Below are positions 53,952 to 64,000 of a stretch of 64,000 nucleotides of DNA, piece by piece. A program made the position numbers and the translations under genes. The stretch is from Sphagnum compactum (taxonomy: Eukaryota; Bryophyta; Sphagnopsida; Sphagnales). The notes under the pieces are model-generated. The model had not been told where the DNA came from. It made no database searches and saw only the letters and a list, made by a program, of their open reading frames with translations. Within the stretch, counting starts at the first letter, position 1. Each line of letters begins with the position of its first letter. Location: positions 3,951,577-4,015,576 of the forward strand of contig OZ234499.1 in the NCBI GenBank assembly GCA_965153455.1. Direction: 5' to 3'.

Positions 53952-56900
53952 ATGAAAAAGAGCATGCCTTCTCTGCATATGTTAGAGCCCTAAGCTTGTC
54001 ATCACGCATTTCCCAGTAGATTGCTGATGCAACCCAAACTTCAGGCCTGGTAGAATCAATGTTAAGCAGGCCATGGACAAGGTGGTTCAGTTCTGCATGG
54101 TCACCCCTTGTACGCAGTAGCATTGCATACTCATCCATACTTGTCACATTATATTGGTCAACCTGTCTTGCCTGTACAAACCACATAATCAATATACCAT
54201 CAGCAAAGTTTTCCCCTGATGTAGACAACACCTTCTTCTTACAAGTCAGCATATGAGGGTACATCTAGCACCCAGAAGACCAAAGTTATGCGCATAAGAC
54301 ATGTGTGAACCAACCCCATTGCCCCTTTACCTTCTCAAAGTTATGGACACCTTCATCACCTCTTCCTAGTGCTGTCTCTGCCTGTGCAACATCATCACAA
54401 GTTGTTAAGCCCAGCAGCCAAATTCACTTTTTGTCATTCCATTGCTCCCTCATGCCCGCCCACCCACCCAACCACCCGACCACCCATACTGAAACCTTTC
54501 CCCCACCCCATGACCCACAACTTATTTCTCAATGTAACTGTTCAATGCCGCATTCTTGCCTTCGAGAAACAAAGTATCTCTACCACCTTATTGCTCATAA
54601 TCTTAAAGACACAAGGATGCAAAAGACATTAGCATGAGTTGGAGGATTATGAATTGACCAGGAAAACAAAGAGGAGGAAGGTCAGATCTAAGCTAACTTC
54701 TACACAGATCTTTGCACATTATTCAATCTAACCCTGCAAACAAAAATTCCAAATATGACTCTTTTTCCAGACCCAAAAAACAACATTATTCCACCCCACC
54801 TCCCTTCTCAGACTACCATACGTGATAGGGTTTAGGGTTTACACCTTGGCAATTTCTAGCAAGATGTGGAGATTGTTGGGAAAGCGCTGCCCAAGGAAGT
54901 TGAAATTCTCCAGCCCTCCTGTTCACCAAAATCATGAGTAAAGTTTTGGGGGAAAAGAAAGGAGCTGCCAAGTATATGCTCTTGATCATGTTGCTGATGT
55001 CCATTCAACAATAAGCACAATAATGTCTCTTCCTTCCTCAATCAGAACCAGTATTGTGTGCAGACTATTTGATAGTCCAACATACATTAACATTGTATGC
55101 CAAATAAGAAAGATAACCTCTCTCAATGAGGGCAACCTGCGGTCTATAAGAAAGCACAGCAAAGATTCCTGACAAAGTTTCTGTGTGCTCAGAGGAGTAC
55201 CTTTGTAATCATGTGCTGCAATGCCACAATGCCCATCAGCATATCTCTGCAAGAGATGGTAAAGCAACAACCACCCTAGTTCCTCAATCCTCTATTACAT
55301 AGTCATTGTGTACAACCAAGACTGTCATCAATGACAGGAATGTAGATTACAGTAGTAGAGGTTTTGGCAGGTTTGCTGAATGATGTGAGAGCAATAAAAC
55401 TAAGACAAAAACCCTAAACATAACTGGGTACATGATTTTCACAGTTTACCTGTAACCACCGTACAGGTTCAATGTGATCAGTCACTACTCTGCCACTCTT
55501 ACTTTGTTGCACCTGCAGGTTTGAAGTTGTAAATAAGTCAGTTAAACAGTGCATAAACCAATCTTTTGGAGAACTGCAAATTTATTCCATATTAACAAAG
55601 CCCTGCCTGCATTTGCTGATTGATGTACACCTGTGGGAACAGAGAATGTATCTCTTTCGGAGTAGTGCCTAACTCTGCCAATGCAACAATTGCCTCCAGC
55701 ACATAAGGACATTGCCTAGATCCATCATCATCACCACCCCACCTCAAAGGAATGTCAAATGGGGGAAAAAAAACTTAAGAAAAAAAAAGAAGACTTGGGA
55801 TTTGCCTCATCAACTGTGCTAAAAGCCCATAAAGCGGCACCAAGTCTCCAGCAACCACTACATCCATTTCTATAGATATATAAAGCTCAAAGTATGCAGT
55901 TGGGCTGCAAGGATTAAGCACATGCAAATGCAATATTGAAAGCACTAATAGATTGGCCACACTTGAGAAAAAATGAAGTAGTAGAAGAAGGAACCTAAGG
56001 CACTCCTTGTATGCTGCAGTAGCTGCTCGGTCATAGCCTGTCATTCTGTACAGCTTTGCCAGTGTCATATTTATGCGAAGTGTCTTTGCTTTTGATGGAA
56101 TGCCCTCAATCTGCAAAATCAAAGCTAAACATTCTTGTCATGCAAACCAGGGGAAAACAATGATACAACTTCGTCCCAGGGAAGATTTCTACAAAGCACC
56201 AAGCTACCAACACTACCAGCAAAACAGTGAGAATGCAGGAGAGTATAGGATGAGTGTATACAAGAGGATTGGAATAAAGCAGAACCTCAGAGAGTGCGGA
56301 ACGTGTATCATGGACAGCTAAATGACAAAGCCCAATTTTATACTTCACCTGTAATGTATGTACAGTACACACCACACACACATTCAATCAACTCGGGATC
56401 AGAAGATAGAAAAACCCAGTTTGGAATTCAAACTATAAAACAAAAGAATGTCAATAATTTTACCCAAAGCCCAATTCCGATAACACCCCTTAGGCTTTGG
56501 CAGGAGCAGCATTGTACCTCATTCTCATTTATATTGGAAAAGTGAGTTAGGTTGACAGCAGGTAGCCTTGACTGCACAGGTGTCCTGGTTCCACCCATAG
56601 CTTGCTTTGGACTTACACGACATTGCTGTAGTGCTTGCCTGTACATATTCTGCCACCCACACCTCCTCACTGCCCCATACTTTCTATTTGCTACAGACAA
56701 ACACAGAGACAGAGACAGACAGAGGCAGAGAGATAGAGATACTAGATAGAGTGTACAGCAGGCTAATTGCAGTGCTTACCAAAGCTCTTCGGTATTCCTT
56801 CTTTCCATACAGTGCATCTGCCAGCAATACCTGTTACAACAACAATGTTGAACAAGGTGAAATATTACATAGACTAACATATATTCAACTGACGAGAAAC

Positions 56901-57310
56901 GAGCTGACCCTCCCATTGATCAACCTTTTTGTGCCTCTCAAAACCCAAGAAGAGGATTCTACAGTCAACCCTCTAAAGATACATACATACAGAGGGGGGG
57001 AGTATACCATGTTCTCAGCTCGTACACTGGGTAGAATCTCACTGTTGGCTGTTGTTGCACACATCAGGAAACAACCCTGCCAATCCCCCCCAGTGCCCCC
57101 CACCATATTACTGCCACTCAGCATACTTTACTTGTGTGCTCTACAAAACAGAAAACATAAAAAGACAGTTGCAATTCCCTACCAGCAATGTGAAGATTGA
57201 CAGACAGAGAAACAGAACACCAGTGTGAAGAAGCTACCTACCAGAAGTTCTGCAGAATCATAAAGTCCTTGCTCCAGCAAAAAGGACATTTGCTCCCGAA
57301 GCACTTCCAT
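51892..57310 (-). CDS. APC7: APC7 / CDC27-like TPR subunit 7 of the anaphase-promoting complex
   Basis: A TPR scaffold subunit of the APC/C ubiquitin ligase that drives mitotic exit. Eighteen exons (minus): 57242-57310, 57008-57076, 56780-56830, 56518-56649, 56286-56348, 55995-56110, 55631-55715, 55450-55512, 55201-55246, 54845-54918, 54331-54381, 53968-54171, 53584-53628, 53258-53351, 53022-53167, 52669-52898, 52339-52399 and 51892-51996 (TAG). They sum to 1,704 nt in register, 567 aa (plant APC7 is about 560). Landmarks are MEVLREQMSFLLEQGLYDSA, TLRINMTLAKLYRMTGYDRA, AYKECLRQCPYVLEAIVALA, SMDEYAMLL, STRPEVWVASAIYWEMRDDK, RVDERHATAYIVKGNL, FRRAQALKADLRSYQGLVRA, EALCAAREAMRAMPHSAKAL, GREGRNDEATVLLQQYLKNW and a very acidic tail. 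Exon 12 ends at a GC donor (AAG|gcatgc). Exon 18 follows a 3' splice site without a pyrimidine tract. Confidence 0.96.
53911..53946. repeat. (GA)n microsatellite in APC7 intron 12
   Basis: About 18 dinucleotide units, starting some 20 bp inside the intron that begins with the GC donor at 53967. Confidence 0.95.
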
Positions 57311-57544
57311 TGCAAGCTAGAAAATGTTATCACCAAACCCTGCAGTTCTGCCATGGCTCCCAGTCAGTTGAGATTCCAGAAGCATTAGTCTCCTTTGCAA
57401 ATTCAGAACTCGGAAAGGGGGACAGGAAAAGCTCTCACTAATGTGTAAAGAGGTTGGCCATTGCACATGCAAACCCTGCAAACCATAAACCCTAATCCCC
57501 GAATGCTGCAGAAACCTAATCTCTGCAGGTACACAAATGGCTAC

Positions 57545-57575
<31 letters not shown>

Positions 57576-58140
57576 TGAGAAATGAAAATTGCAAGAGCTT
57601 GAATGGGGGTTGAATTGAAATGGGTCACAGAAAAAAGACAATGCAGGTCCATCCCCTTCTTCTTCTACTTCAAGAAGAAATGGGAAGAGAGAGAATCCAA
57701 TACTTGAAGGGAAATGCTGCTGCTGCGAAGAAGAAGGGAAGTTCAGCGAAAGCAAGGAATGCGTCGCTTGGTTTTTGGGTTGTTGTTGTTGTTCACCTCA
57801 GATCTCTGCTTCAAACCTCGCAGAAACCGCAACCCACAATGCTCAAATCTGTGAAAACAGAAATCCAATACTGTGAAGATGAAGGAAGAAGTCAAGCCGA
57901 GTAGTAATGAATGGGTCAAGTTTATTGTTTTTATTCGTCTTTTTCTTCACCTCGGATCTCTTCTACAAGCTCGAGAAATCCGCAACCCACAATCCGCAAC
58001 GCCCAAATGGAGCAGCAAAATCGGCAAACGGAAACTAGAGGGAAAAGACAAGCAATCTCCCACACTGCGCTGCGCGCAGGTCGACGACGGCAAAGTCTCC
58101 AGGGTATCATGGCGGGTATGATAAGGTTAGGTAAGGGGTT
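57311..58140. promoter_or_regulatory. APC7 5' UTR / promoter region
   Basis: Sequence just upstream of the APC7 start codon, with a (GA)n tract at 57546-57571 and balanced base composition up to about 58130, where strongly AT-rich DNA begins. The transcription start is not identifiable by eye. Confidence 0.5.
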
Positions 58141-61100
58141 TCTATTTATTTATTTTTTAAAAATTTCTGGAGCCGGTTCTCGCCATCCGGTTCTCACACA
58201 AGTGTGTGAGAACCGACGGTCAGGTTTTCAATCAAGGTATCATTTTAAATGACACTCTGAGAGAGGTTCAGATAATGCTATTTTGGTGGTGCCTAGGTGG
58301 TGATATTTGAGGATATTTTTGATACCCGCTTAACATTGGTTTGCACCTATCACCATTGCCCTCCTCTTTGTTTTGTTTCTTTTTCGCGGTTCTCTTTAAT
58401 TGTTGTCACCTTCCCTTTCATGTATGTTCTTTTCCTAGTTTGTGCTTCTTGTTGTTATCATCATCGTTCTCTTTGTGTTTTATCATGTTTTCCATGTTTC
58501 GAGAGATGTTTTTTGAGTTTTGAAACCTAATGAGGTCGTTACCCAAAACCTATCCTAACTTACTTTAAAAACTAAGAATTAACATAATTTGAAAATAAAT
58601 TAAGAATCAAAAACTAAAATTACCCACTAATTATTTTTTTAAAACTAAAATCAAAACAAGATTTCAATTTTTTTTAACGGGAACCTAAAGCCAACCTTAA
58701 CTTAACCAATTCCTTAAAAAATTCAAGAACCAAAACCAAAGGTTCCATCTAAAACCTAGGAAAGGCCCAACAATGGCTTATACCAATGTTGGGCAATTAT
58801 TAAAAAAAGAACAAACCCCCTATTTCATAGTTTTTCCAATTCATACTTGTGCCTTTACAAATAATAAGAGAATTGGTTTTATTGAAAATTATCGATTTTT
58901 TAAAAAATCAAATAATTATTTTATAACCTCATGTGGTCAATGTTTTTATTTTTAAATTTTTGAGGTAGGTTGGTTGGCTACAGATTGTGAATGCTTATAA
59001 GTCAAGGTGGTTTTTTCTGTGGGGTAGGTGGATCCAATTGGTTGCATAGAAAATATGTTTCTCTAGATGTGATTATCATAATTTGTGTATGTTCATAACT
59101 TGTTGACAACAAAAATTTTAATATTCATGTTCAAGTTTGACAAACTATGGATTTTGAACAATGTAACATTGTGGTGACAACTAATTCAACAAATTGAACA
59201 TGAGAGGTTTTGTGGCTATTGATATGAAAGAGTTATTGATTTAGGCTTGTTTTGTTTCATAACCATTCACAACAAAAGGCATTTAAATCATTATACAAAA
59301 TTTACATCCTCAATTTTTATTTGATGAAACCCAATTGCATAATTTGATGAAGCCCAAATTTCTACTTGTGAAAGGCTAAAAGGGGATTAGCATAATCTTG
59401 CAACCAAAAGAAAATAAGCCACACATCCAACCAAAATAATCGAAACTCTAATAAACCAAGAAAAGAAAACTGTTAAATGAAAACTGGCTTCCAAATTTCC
59501 ATTGTTTATGATACATACACAAGACCATGGGAATAGGGATTAAATAAGGGAAAAAATCAAGAATATGTGTTGTTCTTGAACAATGGGGATGTTAGAAAGT
59601 TGATTTTTTCTTGTATCATATCCTTAACAAAGTAGATTTGTGCAAACAAAAAAAGTGCAAGACCTACACAAACAATCTAGATGGTAAACAATGGATGGTA
59701 ATAACATCTACAAGTGGTGTACAAACTTCACAAACCAAATTTCACAAATATGTGCCTTAACAAGATCATCAAGGAATTTCAATTTATCATTGATTTTTAA
59801 ATAGTTGCAATTGTTTAATCTTATAGTTCATATCCACCATTCCTCCTCCATTAACATATTGCAAACTTTTTAAGATTTTTTTTTTTGGTTCATTAATTGT
59901 TTTTTTTATGGGATTTTCAAAACAACATGCATTAATTGCCTCACAAACCTTACCTTTTCCCTTTCAAGATGCATTACCCACATAATCAAATGTAGTAAAA
60001 CCTAAAATCATATTGGGTGATATAATAGGTTTTGTTGCATCTAAAGAATTGAAATTTGCATTACTATGAAAAGGATTGGTGGTTATAGAGGACTCAAAAA
60101 AAACAAAACTTAAAATTCATCAAAACTTGAAGGGGCATCATAACTAAGAAATAAAACCCTAAAATGATGCAAGTATGCATGACAAACACAAATGTTTAAG
60201 GATGCATAGTAGATAGAAACATTCATGTTTTGGAACAACACACTTACACTTTGCACAACACTCAAAAAGACTTAAGCTTTGAAAAACATGTAGAACACTC
60301 ATAACATTTTAGGATTCACAAAAGGGTGGGATCCAACTTTTAAAAAAAACTAAAATATGTAAGAAAAAAATCAATGGACATTGAATGTGATGTCAAGTTG
60401 CATTTCATAACTTCATACCATTACAACTTGAAACAATGTAGTCTCCAATGCATCAACAAATTAATAACTTCATAATCATCAACTATAATAAGAAAAAAAT
60501 CTTATTTTATACATATTTTCAAAAGCAAAAATTCAATGCTACCTAATCATTGCGTCATTCCAAACATTGAAAAAACCATGAACAACAAAGATCTGATCTT
60601 GAACACAACACCACAAAACAATACAATTAAAGAAAAAATGGGAAGATCCACAAAAGGCATTTATGAGCTTTAGAAGCTTACTTTCATAAACAAAAAAAAT
60701 TGCCCTTGTGACATTCCTTCGTTGCAACTCGTACCATTGCAACTTGCCCAATTCAAACATTCAAAACTAAAATCTATTGAAGCACAAAAACAAAATTGAA
60801 ACTTATTATAATATTAAACCTTTAAAGTTGCAAATCGATATTGACAACAAATTTTGTTCTTGAGCTTTCATTAGTGCCACCAATGGGAGCCACATCGGGG
60901 GAACAAAGTGGTGATGATGCTTCCAAAAGGTGCGTCCAATCTCTAATGCCAAGTTTCTCAAGGATTAACAGTGGCATCTCACCATCATCATTTGTTGTGT
61001 TGATGGTGTATCAATATGTTGTCTATAGATTGTTGTGAAATGATTTGTCATTAACATAAACAAATGTTGCGTACACAACATTGGTCAGTGTTGACAGAGG

Positions 61101-64000
61101 GTCTGCGTACCCAAGAGCCTTAAGCTTCAACAACCAAACCAATGTGTGAATGTTGTTTTGTTAGATGCCCAACATCACACATAAGAAATATATTGTGCTA
61201 GTAGCATATATAGTACTTTTATTCCATCCTTTTTTTAGAATGCACAAATAAGCAACCTCTGTTATTTGGAGTGTGCAAAGAAATATGTCACAACCCTAAC
61301 CTTGGGCTCGCGACCAAAGCGAGGGCTTGCAAAGGTGCGGGCCAAAAGTGAGCCCGGAAGTCACATTTCTTTTTGCTAGGAGTGCAAGAGAATGTGAGGA
61401 ATGAACCCCCACACTCCCAAGTGAGCTCCCACTTTGGGAGTTAGAATCTCGATAGACTCCCAAATTTTTAGAGAATAATTGCAGGGGTCAAAACCCATTG
61501 AATTGAAGAGTTCCTTCTATCATTGGAAAGCTCTTGGAACGTAGATGTCTATAATGGGTTTGCATGACCCATTTGGATATTCAAAACATAAGTTATGGTC
61601 AAAATAAGGGCCGGGAGTCAAATTGTCAATTTGACTCCCGACCACTAAAAGTTGAGAATCGCCCTGATTTCCTTGTGTGCAGGTAACGTGCCACATATTG
61701 CTGGAAAGCTCTCAACAAGGGCTATAACTTTGCTTCAAACCTCACCTCAATCAGAGGTCTGAACACAAAGTTATTGGCCTCCAAAGTTGCAAGAGTCCTA
61801 ATTTAGGGAATTTCGGGACTCCCACTTGGGAGTCTCGGGACAAAAGTGCCATTTGGGTGCTGGCCCCGTGGCCAAACACAAATTATACTATAAGGGGGAA
61901 GGTGGTGATTTCCCCTAAGTCTGGGCCATGGTGAATCTTGTGAGTCCGTGTTTGCCCATGGTTCGTCCGTGCACCAAAAGCGCTCAAACTGTGCACTAAC
62001 CAACTTGTTGTTTGGTTTGTGCAGGTCCATATGAATATTTGATGCTTATCACTCTTCCTAGTCCCCATCCCGGAGCTCCAGTACGCCCCTCTACCCCCAA
62101 AGTGCTACGAGCCAAGGAGTGTGCTCCAACTCCTTACTCTTCCGCTATTTTCACCTTAGATTCACATTTGAGTCTATCAAGGAGCTTGGGAGCGCGTCAA
62201 AGTAGCCTTTGTTATCACATTTAGGCAAAATGAAAATAGCCTAATCAATTGTCACATTGGTCACAATTCAAATATATATATATATATAGTACTTCTTTTT
62301 TTGACAAATCATTTATCTTGACTCAAATCAAGAAATAAACTTTTCAAACTTTAAGGGTTTAAGGTTCATGCATTTCAAAATTAAAGTGAATGGAAATGTT
62401 ATACAGGGCAAAAATGTTTTCTTATTTGTTTGTTTTGTTTTGTAATGTGCATGAAGTAAAACATTGGTTATGTCAATATAGATTTATCTTAACTTGCCAT
62501 TTAGTAGTTAGTAATTGATGTTCATGAAGATCCAACATGTGTTATTGAATCAATACATACCTACATAAAATGTGACAATAGATTAAGCAAGAGTTCAAAT
62601 AAAAGTTGGATCCAGGTGTGCAATGTTGGTTTGAATGACATAACATTTCACAAGTATGTGTGTTTTGTGCATTACATATTAAGTTTTTGTTCATGTTTTT
62701 TTGTTGGTTTAGGGTTCACCACCCCCAAACAAATTTAGTAAATGCATAGTTTTTTCCTCATTATTGTTGTCTGTGTGATGCATTATTGAAATGATTTGGA
62801 AGGTGTTTCAAGGAATTGTGAAACATAGGAAAACGTCCAGTGTTGGATGACAAAATGTGTTTAGTGTGTTGCAAATGAGGAAATAGAAAAAGTTGTAAGG
62901 AAAAAGAGAAAAAGATAAAAAGTTAAAATAGAATTAACCCTAATTGATCAAGTGTCTAAGAAATGAAAGGTGTGTTAAATAAAGTCACGAGACATGATTG
63001 ACATAACATTTCATGAACTGAGGTAACTATAAAACAATAAAACAAAACCGCTAAAAATTACTTGTCAATATATTAGAAGGTGCTACTAACATGATTACAA
63101 GGGAAATTGACCAAGCTTGGTCCTTCAAATTAGGTGTAGTTGTCACTACACACACCTTCCAAAATTACTCGATGTTTTTCCTTTTGAAATTTGTGTCAAT
63201 ATGGTTATCATTGTGCTAGTGTTTTTGCCTTGCTATTGTTTGTTAATTTTTGAAAACAATGGAAAGTGGTTTGGTCATACATATTATTATTCAAGTACGA
63301 TGTTTAGCCCAATTCATGAAATATCCTCTCATAAGAAGTAGCTTATTGATGGTTCAAATCATCTAACTATTTTTCTAGCTACCTATTTAAATTGCCATGA
63401 CCTATTGATATGGAAAACCTTGTGGTTGAAATTATTACAATATGGTTTGTTGACTTTCCATTATTGGCTTTTGTTACCTTGTAATTGCTCCATCTATTTC
63501 ATTAGTAACCTTAAAATGTATGTTTCCTAATATAGGTCTGTGCACCCTTTCCAATCTAATGGAAGGAGGGGAGTTTTTAATTGCTCGCAATGTATTGATA
63601 TCTTTGCATTGTAATATATAATTCATTAAGTTCATATTTAACTTGCGAGAATGTACTTGAACATTGAAATTAATGGATAGTTGGACTTATGTGATTGCTA
63701 CAACCATCTATAAGGTCATAAGTATGTACTAATTTGACCTTAATTAATGGTATTGTATTGAATCTTAATTCATTCATGGATATTACTTGAATTTAATCCT
63801 TTCTCAAATTCATCAACAACTCACAACTAGTTACTAGTTGTAAGCTTGGTGGTGAAACATGTGGTGGTTAATGGAAGAAAACTTAACATGGTTTGAAATG
63901 TTAGCTAATACATTAACTTCTTTAGTTTTAAGAACAATTGAATAAAAATTGTTATTTACAAAATATTGAAACATGGACCCCATTTATAACACGTGGGCTA
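58141..64000. other. AT-rich spacer at the right end
   Basis: No gene recognised. Short frames (for example 60539-60760 minus and 63117-63341 plus) have no familiar motifs and the base composition of the surrounding DNA. The exception in composition is the block 61286-62220, described separately. A short (TA)n tract lies near 62274-62288. Confidence 0.55.
61286..62220 (+). mobile_element. Candidate solo LTR or similar GC-richer repeat block
   Basis: The block begins TGTCACAACCCTAACC and can be ended at ...TTGTTATCACA (TG...CA), and contains a TATA-like 'attatactataagggg' at about 61884. Its GC content is visibly above its surroundings. It has a perfect 14-bp inverted repeat with a 1-nt centre (61612-61640, CGGGAGTCAAATTG) and several more GACTCCCA/TGGGAGTC copies. 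No matching target-site duplication was found, so the ends are unproven and the strand is guessed from the TATA-like box. Confidence 0.4.

Noticed and set aside
55801-55860. Possible extra APC7 exon reading VVAGDLVPLYGLLAQLMRQ on the minus strand
   Set aside because: Joining exon 6 (ends 55995) directly to 55715 keeps phase and matches the known sequence order (AYKECLRQCPYVLEA), leaving no room for it.

Overview
This is nuclear DNA of a green plant, most likely a seed-free land plant (bryophyte-like). The genes are split by many short introns (about 80-1,500 bp, GT...AG). Intergenic DNA is AT-rich and holds Helitrons, a MITE, decayed hAT and Ty3-type relics and a Penelope-like reverse transcriptase. 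Two observations narrow the lineage. First, a complete MurD ligase gene is present, as known from mosses, lycophytes and gymnosperms that keep a plastid peptidoglycan wall; flowering plants lack most of these ligases. Second, there is a fragment resembling plastid chlB, a plastid gene absent from angiosperms. The species cannot be named from the sequence alone.

Seven genes could be assembled exon by exon with intact reading frames. Left to right: the 5' part of a callose synthase of the short CALS12/GSL5-like type (minus; continues past the left edge); MurD (plus; 13 coding exons); a small LYR-motif protein (minus; 4 exons); nucleoporin NUP54 (minus; 10 exons); a YAE1-domain protein (minus; 4 exons, with a probable U12-type first intron); the DEAH-box splicing helicase PRP16 (plus; 17 exons, 1,301 aa); and the cyclosome subunit APC7 (minus; 18 exons, 567 aa).

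Layout: 1-13 kb callose synthase and MurD, head to head across 2.3 kb of simple repeats; 13.7-16 kb the LYR gene; 16-20.7 kb AT-rich DNA with a long foldback and a dead hAT transposase; 20.8-25.5 kb NUP54, with a Penelope-like reverse transcriptase relic in intron 1; 25.5-28 kb spacer with the plastid-like fragment; 28-38.5 kb YAE1 and PRP16, head to head across 0.8 kb; 38.5-51.9 kb repeat-rich spacer with a second copy of the Penelope-like 3' tail, a 4-unit minisatellite, two small Helitrons, a Ty3-integrase relic and a second hAT relic; 51.9-57.3 kb APC7; 57.3-64 kb AT-rich spacer with one GC-richer LTR-like block.

The genes do not form one pathway. They are housekeeping functions (wall polymers, Fe-S assembly, nuclear pore, splicing, cell cycle). 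I found no undescribed gene system. The most notable items are MurD, the U12-type YAE1 intron, the paired Helitrons with readable ends, the Emigrant/pogo-like MITE in a PRP16 intron, and the two related Penelope-like copies.
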